This document shows positions 1 to 9,010 of a stretch of 34,083 bases of DNA, one piece after another. This DNA comes from an uncultured Monoglobus sp. GTDB taxonomy: Bacteria; Bacillota; Clostridia; Monoglobales; Monoglobaceae. The stretch's first letter is position 1; the number at the start of each line of letters is the position of its first letter. The notes beneath the pieces were generated by a model. It did not search any database, was not told where the DNA came from, and saw nothing but the letters and a program-made list of their open reading frames with translations. A program made the position numbers and the translations under genes. Where the stretch lies: contig CANQKP010000006.1 in the NCBI GenBank assembly GCA_947624495.1, positions 1-34,083 of the forward strand, given 5' to 3'.

Positions 1-2
1 TG

Positions 3-383
3 ACCAAAGGCACAGTGGGCGTACTTCACGGCATGAAATCGATATTCCTTCAGGATAAGTCGGGAGGCATAATGCCGGTGTATTCGATCTCGGCAGGACT
101 CGACTATCCCGGCGTCGGACCGGAACACGCGGCGCTGCGCGACAGCGGCAGGGCGGAATACTATCCGATAACCGACAAAGAGGCGGTTGACGCGTTCCGC
201 TATCTGACCCGAATTGAAGGAATAATCCCGGCAATCGAAAGCTCGCACGCGGTGGCTCAGGCAATGAAAATAGTGCCTGAGATGGACAAGGACAAGATCG
301 TGGTGATCAACCTGTCCGGAAGAGGCGACAAGGATGTTTATTCGGTTGCGAGATATATGGGGGTGGAGATCAATGAAAAATAG
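3..383 (+). CDS. trpB: Tryptophan synthase beta chain, C-terminal part (5' truncated by window edge)
   Basis: Frame open from the window edge ([13 protein letters not shown]...); TrpB C-terminal motifs '[15 protein letters not shown]', '[16 protein letters not shown]', '[11 protein letters not shown]'. Confidence 0.95.
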   Translation, partial: TKGTVGVLHGMKSIFLQDKSGGIMPVYSISAGLDYPGVGPEHAALRDSGRAEYYPITDKEAVDAFRYLTRIEGIIPAIESSHAVAQAMKIVPEMDKDKIVVINLSGRGDKDVYSVARYMGVEINEK

Positions 384-1170
384 AATAGACACAATGTTTG
401 AAGCTCTCAGAGAGAATAATAAAAAAGCGCTGATAACGTTCCTGACATTCGGCGACCCGGATATCGAGACCTCAAAAAAGCTGGTTCTGGCAATGGAAAA
501 CAGCGGAGCCGACCTGATAGAACTCGGAATTCCGTTTTCAGACCCGATGGCTGAGGGTCCCGTTATACAGGCGGCGAACGTCAGGGCGCTTAAGCATGAG
601 ATTGATCTTGATATAATATTCAAAGCCGTTTCCGAACTGCGTGAGGAAACTCAGGTCCCGTTTGTGTTTCTGATGTATTTTAATTCGGTCCTCAGCTATG
701 GTACCGAAGAATTTTTTGCACAGTGCAAAAAATCCGGAGTTGACGGCGTGATAATCCCTGATCTGCCGTTTGAGGAGAGCGGCGAGATTTACGACCTTAC
801 CCAAAAGTACGGGGTTTGGCAGATCTCGATGATTGCTCCCACATCATCGGAAGAGCGGTCAAAGGCGATATGCGAGCGCGCAAAGGGATTTTTGTACTGC
901 GTGTCCTCAATGGGCGTCACCGGTATGCGCGATGGTTTTTCAACCAATTTTGACGAAATGTTCGCCATGCTTAATAAGTATTCCGATATACCGAAATGTA
1001 TAGGCTTTGGAATTTCCAAGCCGGAGCATATAGCGGATTTGAAGAAGTACTGCGACGGACTGATAGTCGGCAGCGCCATAGTCAAGACGATAGCCGCGGG
1101 CGAAACAGCCGCCGACAAAATTTCCGCCGTAAGCGGGCTTACCTCCGCACTCAAAGCGCCGCTTATATAG
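373..1170 (+). CDS. trpA: Tryptophan synthase alpha chain
   Basis: [12 protein letters not shown]..., '[11 protein letters not shown]', '[22 protein letters not shown]', '[11 protein letters not shown]'; ATG at 373 overlaps the trpB stop, preferred over the ORF-track start at 334. Confidence 0.95.
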   Translation: MKNRIDTMFEALRENNKKALITFLTFGDPDIETSKKLVLAMENSGADLIELGIPFSDPMAEGPVIQAANVRALKHEIDLDIIFKAVSELREETQVPFVFLMYFNSVLSYGTEEFFAQCKKSGVDGVIIPDLPFEESGEIYDLTQKYGVWQISMIAPTSSEERSKAICERAKGFLYCVSSMGVTGMRDGFSTNFDEMFAMLNKYSDIPKCIGFGISKPEHIADLKKYCDGLIVGSAIVKTIAAGETAADKISAVSGLTSALKAPLI

Positions 1171-1219
1171 GTGCGGAAGATGAGCCAAACAGAACCTTGC
1201 GGAAAAAAAGATATAATCC

Positions 1220-1248
1220 TTGACAAATTCGCATAAAAATGCTATAAT
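1220..1248 (+). promoter_or_regulatory. Perfect sigma-A-type promoter TTGACA-N17-TATAAT
   Basis: TTGACA 1220-1225, 17-nt spacer, TATAAT 1243-1248; no + strand gene downstream. Confidence 0.6.
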
Positions 1249-1256
1249 AAATATGC

Positions 1257-1282
1257 AAAAAGGAGCCGTGCGGCTCCTTTTT
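1257..1282. terminator. Bidirectional intrinsic terminator between trpA and panD
   Basis: AAAAAGGAGCCG-TG-CGGCTCCTTTTT, near-perfect 11-12 bp stem with U-tract on both strands. Confidence 0.85.
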
Positions 1283-1619
1283 ATATACTGTTTTCTATAA
1301 ACTTGATTTTGGGCTTGTGGGTTTTTGCATCCTCGTAGTCCATCGAGGCGTAGGCGATAATGATCACCTTGTCTCCGACTTTCGCCTTGTGAGCCGCCGC
1401 GCCGTTTAAGCAGACCACTCCGCTGCCCCGCTCGCCGGGAATGGCGTAGGTTATAAGCCGCTCGCCGTTGTTTATGTTCACTATATGGACCTGCTGGTTC
1501 TCAAGTATTCCGACTTCGTCCATCCAGTCGCGGTCGATCGTGACCGAACCGATGTAGTTAAGGTTAGCGTCGGTGACAGTGGCTCTGTGTATCTTTGAGT
1601 TCATAACTTCTATGTTCAT
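1281..1619 (-). CDS. panD: Aspartate 1-decarboxylase
   Basis: 112 aa; [29 protein letters not shown] (pyruvoyl self-cleavage G-S), [26 protein letters not shown]. Confidence 0.95.
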   Translation of the reverse strand: MNIEVMNSKIHRATVTDANLNYIGSVTIDRDWMDEVGILENQQVHIVNINNGERLITYAIPGERGSGVVCLNGAAAHKAKVGDKVIIIAYASMDYEDAKTHKPKIKFIENSI

Positions 1620-1621
1620 GT

Positions 1622-2485
1622 CTATCCCTCCTGATTTGGGCTTACAATAATATTGTCGATCAGCCGTGTTGTTCCGAACCTGACCGCCAAAGCTATCAGT
1701 GTTTTCCGGTCAAGCTGTCCGCCGCAGGGCTCAAGCTCCGGGAATGTCACGCTCTCAACATACTCAATGTCCGCAAGAGGAGCCTCTGAAATTTTGTCTC
1801 TGATACCGCGCTTTATCTTGTCAAGGTTGGTCCTGCCGTTTTTGATCGCATCCTCGGCTTGTTTCAGAGCGGCGCTCAGGGAGAGCGCCTGGCTGCGTTC
1901 CTCCGCCGACAGGTATGTGTTGCGCGAACTCATAGCCAGACCGTCCGCCTCGCGGACTATGGGACAGGGTACTATCTCAATGTTCATATTAAGATCCGAC
2001 ACCATACGCATGATAACCGCAAGCTGCTGCGCGTCCTTCTGACCAAAGTATGCACGGTCAGCCATTGAAATGTTAAACAGCTTGGTGACGACCGTGGCGA
2101 CGCCCCGAAAGTGACCGGGTCTGGTTTTGCCGCACAGGATCTTGGTAATGCCGCTGTCAACGCTTACGTAGGTGCCGTAGCGCTTAGGGTACATATCCTC
2201 CGGCTCCGGATGAAAAATAACGTCCGCGCCGGCTTGCTCGGCGGCGGCTTTGTCACGCTCAAGGTCGCGCGGATAGGTTTCAAGATCCTCGGACGGTCCG
2301 AACTGGGTCGGGTTTACAAAAACGCTTACGATTGTAACATCGTTCTGCTCTGAGCTTTTCCTGATAAGCGATTTGTGTCCCTCGTGCAGGTACCCCATAG
2401 TGGGAACAAGTCCCACGGTCTTTCCTTCGGATTTAACTTTTGCTGCGTAAGCGTTAAGCTCCGCCGGCGTTTTTATTATTTGCAT
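1622..2485 (-). CDS. panC: Pantothenate synthetase
   Basis: [61 protein letters not shown]. Confidence 0.96.
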   Translation of the reverse strand: MQIIKTPAELNAYAAKVKSEGKTVGLVPTMGYLHEGHKSLIRKSSEQNDVTIVSVFVNPTQFGPSEDLETYPRDLERDKAAAEQAGADVIFHPEPEDMYPKRYGTYVSVDSGITKILCGKTRPGHFRGVATVVTKLFNISMADRAYFGQKDAQQLAVIMRMVSDLNMNIEIVPCPIVREADGLAMSSRNTYLSAEERSQALSLSAALKQAEDAIKNGRTNLDKIKRGIRDKISEAPLADIEYVESVTFPELEPCGGQLDRKTLIALAVRFGTTRLIDNIIVSPNQEG

Positions 2486-2497
2486 TATGCTTCCTCC

Positions 2498-2580
2498 TAA
2501 CGTAGTGATTGGTAATTAGCAAGCAGTGAGCAGGAATACTTTCCCTCTCGGTCAGCTTTGCTGACAGCTCCTTTTTGTCG
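2498..2580. repeat. Possible intergenic palindromic repeat (REP/MITE-like remnant) between panB and panC
   Basis: CCCTCTCGGTCAGCTTTGCTGACAGCTCC with perfect GTCAGC-TTT-GCTGAC hairpin (2551-2565), flanked by low-complexity GTGATTGGTAATTAGCAAGCAGTGAGCAG. Confidence 0.45.
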
Positions 2581-2612
2581 GAAAAGAGCCTGATTTCTGC
2601 CGCCCGTCCGGG

Positions 2613-3401
2613 TCACTTCGCGGGGAAGCTTCCCTCTTTTACTTCTTTTATATAGTCCGTAACGCCTGCTGTTATCGTTTTGCCGACCTCGGCGAACCGC
2701 TTTACGAACGACGGTACATAATCATCAAACATTCCGAGCATATCATGCAGCACCAGTACCTGCCCGTCGCAGTCCGGTCCCGCGCCAATGCCGATCGTGG
2801 GTACAGCAAGGCTCTCGGTGACTTTTTTTGCAAGAGCGCGGGGTATACATTCAAGAACGACGGCAAACGCTCCCGCCTCCTCCACTGCTTTTGCGTCGCG
2901 AAGCAGCTTTTCCGCCGCCGCGTCGGTCTTTGCCTGAATTCCAAATCCGCCGAGCTGATTAACGCTCTGGGGCGTAAGTCCAAGGTGTCCCACGACAGGT
3001 ATGCCGGCGTCGGTTATCGCCCGGATAACGTCAGAGATCTCCTCGCCGCCCTCAATTTTGACCGCCGCCGCGTTCCCTTCGGCGATAAGCGCGCCTGCGT
3101 TTCTGACCGCCTCGTAAACACCGAGCCGGCAGGACAAAAACGGCATATCCGCCACGACCATTGCCCGCTCGGCTCCGCGGGATACCGCCTTGGTGTGGTG
3201 TATCATGTCGCTCATGGTGACATGGGTGGTGTTGTCAAATCCGAGCATAACGTTGCCCAGCGAGTCGCCTACCAGTATCATATCAATTCCCGCTCTGTCA
3301 ACCAATTTAGCCATTGAGTAATCATAAGCGGTCAGCATGGAGATCTTTTCGCCGCCCTTCATCGCTCTTATGGTTTTTGTGGTAATTTTTTTGTTTGCCA
3401 T
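2613..3401 (-). CDS. panB: 3-methyl-2-oxobutanoate hydroxymethyltransferase
   Basis: [82 protein letters not shown] upstream. Confidence 0.96.
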   Translation of the reverse strand: MANKKITTKTIRAMKGGEKISMLTAYDYSMAKLVDRAGIDMILVGDSLGNVMLGFDNTTHVTMSDMIHHTKAVSRGAERAMVVADMPFLSCRLGVYEAVRNAGALIAEGNAAAVKIEGGEEISDVIRAITDAGIPVVGHLGLTPQSVNQLGGFGIQAKTDAAAEKLLRDAKAVEEAGAFAVVLECIPRALAKKVTESLAVPTIGIGAGPDCDGQVLVLHDMLGMFDDYVPSFVKRFAEVGKTITAGVTDYIKEVKEGSFPAK

Positions 3402-3496
3402 TCTCTTTCTCCTTTACAAATTATTTATCCCGCGCACGAGTTTCTTCATTATATTATAGTGCATATAAAATCAAAACTACATATTGTTGTGCGTAT

Positions 3497-3526
3497 AAAA
3501 ACAGGATACCCAATATGCGGTATCCT
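3497..3526 (-). terminator. Intrinsic terminator/attenuator in panB leader
   Basis: On minus strand AGGATACC-GCATATTG-GGTATCCT-GTTTTT, perfect 8-bp stem plus U5, about 95 nt upstream of the panB ATG. Confidence 0.65.
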
Positions 3527-3677
3527 TACAGAGAACACAGAACCGTGGGCGCGCCGCAAATCACGGCGCCGCGGACGCGGCTTATAAATTTTTTAAAAAA
3601 TTCAGTCTCTGTTGGGAACCCAATCAAAGCTTTTGTCGTCATATATAGTAGATGATGACACCCGCCGATGTATGACA
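3497..3677 (-). ncRNA. Candidate structured leader RNA / cis-regulatory RNA upstream of panB (family unassigned)
   Basis: Predicted start about 7 nt past the 3684-3712 promoter; contains TTTTGTC/GACAAAA closing pairs, TTGGG-TT-CCCAA hairpin, ACAGAGA/TCTCTGT enclosing GC-rich hairpins (CCGCG-TC-CGCGG), ends in a terminator. Confidence 0.45.
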
Positions 3678-3683
3678 AAATAG

Positions 3684-3712
3684 AGTATAACACACATTGA
3701 AATAAATTGCAA
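3684..3712 (-). promoter_or_regulatory. Promoter for panB leader (TTGCAA-N17-TATACT)
   Basis: Minus-strand TTGCAA (3712-3707), 17-nt spacer, TATACT (3689-3684). Confidence 0.55.
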
Positions 3713-3786
3713 CAGTTTTTTGTTACATAAAGTTGCGGACAAGGTTACAAACAGTTACAAAATTCAAACAATTTGGAGCAAACCCC

Positions 3787-3815
3787 TTGACATATGTCGT
3801 TTTAGGTATTAAAAT
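3787..3815 (+). promoter_or_regulatory. pyrG promoter (TTGACA-N17-TAAAAT)
   Basis: TTGACA 3787-3792, TAAAAT 3810-3815, upstream of pyrG. Confidence 0.6.
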
Positions 3816-3871
3816 ACAATAGTTAAAGTGTGTGACAAGCTTTAAATATAACTTGAACAGGGGGAATTTTT

Positions 3872-5494
3872 GTGGCTGTCAAATATATTTTCGTGACAGG
3901 CGGCGTTGTATCGGGTATAGGCAAAGGCATCACTGCCGCATCTCTCGGCCGTCTGCTTAAGACCAGAGGCCTCAGGGTGACGATCCAGAAATTCGACCCC
4001 TACATTAATATAGATCCGGGTACAATGAGTCCGTACCAGCACGGTGAGGTGTTCGTGACGGACGACGGAGCCGAAACGGATCTGGACCTTGGTCATTATG
4101 AAAGGTTTATCGACGAGAGTCTGACAAAAAACAGCAATATCACAACCGGCAAGGTGTATCACTCGGTTATAACCAAGGAGCGCCAGGGCGCGTACTTGGG
4201 CGGCACCGTTCAGGTTATTCCGCATATCACCGACGAGATAAAGCAGAAGATCTATGACGTCGGCGACGAGGGCGAGTCGGACGTTGTCATCACCGAGATC
4301 GGCGGAACCGTGGGCGATATCGAAAGCCAGCCGTTTCTTGAGGCGATAAGGCAGGTGGCAGGCGACAAGGGCAGACAGAACGTCATGTATATACACGTTA
4401 CGCTGGTCCCGTACCTGCGCACATCGGGTGAGCTTAAGTCAAAGCCTACCCAGCACAGCGTTAAGGAGCTTTTGAGCATCGGTATACAGCCCGATATGCT
4501 CATCTGCCGAAGCGAGGTCCCTCTTGAGGACTCGCAGAGAGACAAGATCGCTCTGTTCTGCAACGTTGCCAAGGACTGCGTTTTCCAGAACCTTAACTGT
4601 GACACTATCTATGATGTGCCGATCATGCTTGAGAACCAGAACCTTTCCGGCAAGGTCTGTGAGAGATTGGGGCTTGAAGCCGGAGAGCCGGACCTCACCG
4701 AATGGAACGGCATCATAAATAAGATAAACAGCCTTGACAAAAAAGTCAGGATTGCTCTGGTCGGCAAGTACGTTGCGCTGCACGACGCGTACCTGAGCGT
4801 TGCGGAGGCGCTGAGACACGGCGGCTATGACTGCGGAGCCGAGGTTGAGATCGACTGGATCGACGCCGAGAGCGTGAGCGACGACAATGCGGAGACGCTG
4901 CTCAGCGGCGCGGACGGCATACTGGTCCCCGGCGGATTTGGAGATCGTGGGATTGACGGAAAGATCGCGGCGATCAAGTACGCACGCAGGAACAAAAAGC
5001 CGTTTCTCGGAATTTGCCTTGGTATGCAGCTGGCGGTCGTGGAGTTTGCCAGAAACGTCGCGGGACTCAAAGGGGCGCACAGCTCCGAGCTTGACCCCGA
5101 CACGCCTTACCCGGTGATCGACCTGATGCCGGAGCAGAAGAATATATCCGATATGGGCGGCACCATGAGACTGGGCGCGTATCCGTGTACAATAAGAGAG
5201 AACAGCAGGTTCGCTGCCGAAGCCTACGGCGGAACCGACAAGATAAAAGAAAGACACCGGCACAGATACGAGATGAATAATGATTTCATAAAAACTCTGA
5301 CCGATATGGGACTTGTGATAGCGGGAACCTCGCCTGACAACAGACTGGTGGAGATCGTTGAGGTGAAGGACCATCCGTGGTTCGTGGGGGTCCAGTTCCA
5401 CCCGGAATTTAAATCCAGACCCAACAAACCGCACCCGTTATTTAAGCAGTTTATATATAATTCGCTACTTTGTTCACAAAAAACCATTAAATAA
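3872..5494 (+). CDS. pyrG: CTP synthase
   Basis: 540 aa, GTG start; [30 protein letters not shown]; GATase triad region '[18 protein letters not shown]', '[12 protein letters not shown]'. Confidence 0.98.
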   Translation: MAVKYIFVTGGVVSGIGKGITAASLGRLLKTRGLRVTIQKFDPYINIDPGTMSPYQHGEVFVTDDGAETDLDLGHYERFIDESLTKNSNITTGKVYHSVITKERQGAYLGGTVQVIPHITDEIKQKIYDVGDEGESDVVITEIGGTVGDIESQPFLEAIRQVAGDKGRQNVMYIHVTLVPYLRTSGELKSKPTQHSVKELLSIGIQPDMLICRSEVPLEDSQRDKIALFCNVAKDCVFQNLNCDTIYDVPIMLENQNLSGKVCERLGLEAGEPDLTEWNGIINKINSLDKKVRIALVGKYVALHDAYLSVAEALRHGGYDCGAEVEIDWIDAESVSDDNAETLLSGADGILVPGGFGDRGIDGKIAAIKYARRNKKPFLGICLGMQLAVVEFARNVAGLKGAHSSELDPDTPYPVIDLMPEQKNISDMGGTMRLGAYPCTIRENSRFAAEAYGGTDKIKERHRHRYEMNNDFIKTLTDMGLVIAGTSPDNRLVEIVEVKDHPWFVGVQFHPEFKSRPNKPHPLFKQFIYNSLLCSQKTIK

Positions 5495-5537
5495 TTTGGT
5501 TATTTTGTTACAATTGTGTGAAAAGACAAAATACTTA

Positions 5538-5567
5538 TTGACAATTTGCCCTATTTGGTGTTATAAT
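5538..5567 (+). promoter_or_regulatory. Promoter of the SLH-domain gene (TTGACA-N18-TATAAT)
   Basis: TTGACA 5538-5543, TATAAT 5562-5567, followed by a ~115-nt leader with hairpin and strong RBS AAGGAGGA. Confidence 0.65.
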
Positions 5568-5690
5568 CTGTAGTAAGCTAAAGAAAAGTATGATAGGATA
5601 AAAGTGTTCTGCATACTTTTTGAAAGCTCAAGTAAATTAATTTTGTAAAAAAAATTAAAATTTTAATATTTTAAGGAGGATTTGAGACAT

Positions 5691-8600
5691 ATGAGAAATC
5701 TCAAAAAGGTGATCGCTTTAGTAGCAGTTTTTGCTATGCTCGTCAGCACAGTTGCTTTTGCGGCTACATTTGACGATGTTGCGGAGACTGACAACTACGC
5801 TACAGCGATCGAAACATTAAACCAGCTTGGCATTTTGACAGGCGACGACGAAAACAATGACGGCGTTATGAGTTTCCGTCCCAACGATACTATCACAAGA
5901 GCTGAGATCACAGCGATTGTTGCTAGAATTCAGGGCGTTACAGGCGCTGTTGGTCAGACCAATACAATCTTTACCGATGTTCCTTCAACACACTGGGCTT
6001 CCGGTTATATTGCGTCTGCTACACAGCAGGGCGTTGTTAACGGTTACGGAGACGGCACTTTCGGACCCGATGATAACGTACTGTATCAGGACGTTGTTAA
6101 GATGATCATGGAGACACTGGGTTACAAGAACTATGCTCTTGATAACGGCGGTTATCCTACAGGTTACATTCTCGCGGCTCAGAGACAGAACGTTCTTGTA
6201 GGCGTTCAGGGCGGCGCTGAAGGCACCGAGGCTACAAGAGGTCAGGTTGCTCAGATCACAAACAATGCGATCAAGGCTCCTATCATGGACAGACTTGCTT
6301 ACGGCGGCAATGGTCAGTATGTAATATATGACGGTACATGGCAGTCAAAGAAGACCTGCCTGAGCGAGTACCTCGGCATTACATACATGAGAGGCGACAT
6401 TATCGCTAACGCTGTAACAGACATGAGCGGTCCTCTTGCTATCGGCACAAAGAGAAACGACACAGTTAAGGTTGACATCGACGACCTTGACAACGTAATC
6501 AGCAATGTATATTATGAGGGCTACACATATGATCTGTATGTTGGCGACACAAACGCAGCTGATTATTTCGGATACAATGTTGATCTGTATGTAAGAAACG
6601 CAAATTCTGACACAGGCACAATCGTTTCTGTAGCTGAAGCAGCAGGCAGAAATACTACAATAAGCTTCACACTGGATCAGTACAGCTATTATGATCCTCA
6701 GTACGGCGATATCTACTATCAGAGATCAGAGACTGACAGAAGCGCTTCGAGACTCCGTCTCGCATCTGACTTCCTTACAGCATCAAACCCGAAGACTGTT
6801 GTTTATAACGGCATCGCAGGTTACTCTGTAGACGAGATCTTTGCTACAGAAGGCGCTAATGATAAGCCCGTATATCAGGATACAACAAACAGCGGTAGAG
6901 TTACACTTATCGACAACAACGAGCAGTCTGGTTACGACTTCGTAATCGTTGAGCTGGCTACAAGCGGTGTTGTTCAGGAGCTGTCTTCAAGAGGCGTTGT
7001 AAGCTTCAAGAACAATGTAGTAGGTGACAATCTTACACACAACAATATCAACAGAATTGAGTTTGCTTCATCGGATGTATATGTTAATATCACAAAGGAC
7101 GGTCAGCCCTATGATTACACTCAGCTCAAAGAGTGGGATGTTCTCTCAATCGTAGCTAACACAGACAATACACAGGTTTACAAGGTAGAAGTTCTTGACA
7201 GCGCTAACACAGCTATCACAGGCACAGTTTCGCGCAGAGCTACTTCCGCTACATCTTACAGCGGCAGCACTAACGCGTCAGGTTACGCTTACACGATCAA
7301 CGGTACAGAGTATGATCTGGCTTACGGCTGCTATCAGTACAACATGATCAACCCCGGCGTATCCGGCACATTCTATGTTGACCAGTTCGGTAAGATCGTT
7401 GCTTACAACAGAGACGGTTCTTCGAGCGGCACAAGTGATAACTACGCTTACATCCTGAACGTAAATGTTGACACATCAACATTCGGTGACACTGTTCCCA
7501 CAGTTCGTCTCCTGTTCAAGGACGGCACAGTTACAACAGCTCAGCTCGGAACAAGCGTAACAGTTTACAATCCGACAGTAGCAATGTCCGGAGACAATAC
7601 TCTTAAGGACTACATGACATTCCGTTATGATGATGCGAAATATGCTGACAATCTGCAGGATGTTCTGGTAGACGCTATGCTGGGCAGAGTTGTTACACTC
7701 AGCGCAAGCAACGGCATAATCAGATCAATGACGCTGCCTTACAACAACAACAAGATCGTTGACTCTTCAACAACTCTTGCTGAGTATGCAAACGGCACAG
7801 CTGATTATGACGAGGATACTCGCAGACTCAGCATCGCAGGCAAGCGCACATATGTTGATGATGATACACTCGTATTCTTCATCGGAGCGCCTGGCGACGA
7901 ATTCCAGTATGGTCAGGCAGCATCCGGTTCCAAGATGCCCGTTGAGGACTGCAAGGTTACAACCGGTGCTTCGCTCGCTACAATTTATCAGGTACCTTCG
8001 ATTGCTTACACAAACAACACAAACGACGGCAGTGCTGACGTAGTTGTTATGTATAACTCTGACATAGCTTCCAGCCCGAACACAGGCGTTGCGTTCATTA
8101 CATCTATCGGCGTATCGACTGTTAACGGCACAGACGTTCTGGCAGTTCAGTACTATCAGGACGGCGAGCTTAAGGACGCTGTAACAGATGACATCGTAGT
8201 AGGCGACCTCAACCAGAACACTCAGGTTGGTTCACTGTTCAAGTTCGGTATGACCGGTGACACTATTACATCGGCTACACCTTATCTGACATTTGACGGC
8301 GAGATCAGACCTCAGATCGCAAGAAACGGTCAGGACGTTCAGAAAGTCGGCGTTCCTTATGTAACATATATGCATACACCCAGAGAGAACAGCGGTGAGG
8401 ATGTATACTTCGGCGCAGTTCTGGCTAAGAACAACGGCAGACTGACAATCGCTCCTCTGGCTGTAAACAGCACAGTTCCGGATCTTGCGAACATCACTGA
8501 TGTAGCTCTGTCACGTGCTCAGGCTAACTACTATATCTATGATCCTACAAGAAGCAGCAGATCGAGATGCGGCATCGGTTCCTTCGGCGACATCATGGCT

Positions 8601-8777
8601 GACAACACTTTGACAGGCAATGGCGGTCAGGATACTGCTACAACCATTACCTTTAAAAACGGAACTTCAGCCGGTCTCACTCCTGCATGGGGTATGCTCG
8701 ACTATGTATTCGTAAGAATGTACGAGAACAAGGCTGATGTAGTTGACTACACAACTCAGCAGTATGATTATCGCTAA
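5691..8777 (+). CDS. S-layer homology (SLH) domain surface protein, probable S-layer protein
   Basis: Signal peptide MRNLKKVIALVAVFAMLVSTVAFA; SLH repeats (FDDVAETDNYATAIETLNQLGILTGDDEN..FRPNDTITRAEITAIVARI; FTDVPSTHWASGYIASATQQGVVNGYGDGTFGPDDNVLYQDVVKMI); ~820-aa Tyr/Asp/Asn/Thr-rich remainder; ATG at 5691 after AAGGAGGA rather than TTG at 5682. Confidence 0.93.
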   Translation: MRNLKKVIALVAVFAMLVSTVAFAATFDDVAETDNYATAIETLNQLGILTGDDENNDGVMSFRPNDTITRAEITAIVARIQGVTGAVGQTNTIFTDVPSTHWASGYIASATQQGVVNGYGDGTFGPDDNVLYQDVVKMIMETLGYKNYALDNGGYPTGYILAAQRQNVLVGVQGGAEGTEATRGQVAQITNNAIKAPIMDRLAYGGNGQYVIYDGTWQSKKTCLSEYLGITYMRGDIIANAVTDMSGPLAIGTKRNDTVKVDIDDLDNVISNVYYEGYTYDLYVGDTNAADYFGYNVDLYVRNANSDTGTIVSVAEAAGRNTTISFTLDQYSYYDPQYGDIYYQRSETDRSASRLRLASDFLTASNPKTVVYNGIAGYSVDEIFATEGANDKPVYQDTTNSGRVTLIDNNEQSGYDFVIVELATSGVVQELSSRGVVSFKNNVVGDNLTHNNINRIEFASSDVYVNITKDGQPYDYTQLKEWDVLSIVANTDNTQVYKVEVLDSANTAITGTVSRRATSATSYSGSTNASGYAYTINGTEYDLAYGCYQYNMINPGVSGTFYVDQFGKIVAYNRDGSSSGTSDNYAYILNVNVDTSTFGDTVPTVRLLFKDGTVTTAQLGTSVTVYNPTVAMSGDNTLKDYMTFRYDDAKYADNLQDVLVDAMLGRVVTLSASNGIIRSMTLPYNNNKIVDSSTTLAEYANGTADYDEDTRRLSIAGKRTYVDDDTLVFFIGAPGDEFQYGQAASGSKMPVEDCKVTTGASLATIYQVPSIAYTNNTNDGSADVVVMYNSDIASSPNTGVAFITSIGVSTVNGTDVLAVQYYQDGELKDAVTDDIVVGDLNQNTQVGSLFKFGMTGDTITSATPYLTFDGEIRPQIARNGQDVQKVGVPYVTYMHTPRENSGEDVYFGAVLAKNNGRLTIAPLAVNSTVPDLANITDVALSRAQANYYIYDPTRSSRSRCGIGSFGDIMADNTLTGNGGQDTATTITFKNGTSAGLTPAWGMLDYVFVRMYENKADVVDYTTQQYDYR

Positions 8778-8795
8778 GATTTAAATGTCTTAGTT

Positions 8796-8821
8796 AAAAA
8801 GAGCCCTTCGGGGCTCTTTTT
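8796..8821 (+). terminator. Intrinsic terminator after SLH gene
   Basis: AAAAAGAGCCC-TTCG-GGGCTCTTTTT, UUCG tetraloop and U-tract. Confidence 0.93.
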
Positions 8822-8901
8822 GTATTTCAAAATATTTTGCGCACTTACTTTCAGGATTTAATTAAGAAACATTGATAGGGCTAATAAATTTGCGTTTAAT
8901 A

Positions 8902-8930
8902 TTGACAAAATCAATAAAGAATAGTAAAAT
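8902..8930 (+). promoter_or_regulatory. Promoter for glycan island (TTGACA-N17-TAAAAT)
   Basis: TTGACA 8902-8907, TAAAAT 8925-8930, ~80 nt before first island gene. Confidence 0.55.
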
Positions 8931-9010
8931 GTAAATAATGGTATTTTATCGATTAAATTAATTATAGACTTGGCAGCGATAAAGCAATAAATCAAGAGGT
9001 GATTGATAAT

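Noticed and set aside
3453-3458. Minus-strand TATAAT as a second panB promoter
   Set aside because: No acceptable -35 at 16-18 nt spacing; kept only as a possibility.
3503-3526. Considered T-box antiterminator because GGATACCGCAT resembles TGGNACCGCG
   Set aside because: Lacks the UGG needed to pair with tRNA NCCA and no Stem I specifier/AG-bulge pattern was evident; left as unassigned leader.
3395-3655. 86-aa plus-strand ORF upstream of pyrG
   Set aside because: Falls within the panB leader on the opposite strand; no family match and better explained as structured non-coding sequence.
4439-5434. 331-aa minus-strand ORF (and 3842-4396) inside pyrG
   Set aside because: Antisense shadow of a clear, full-length CTP synthase; no recognisable domain.
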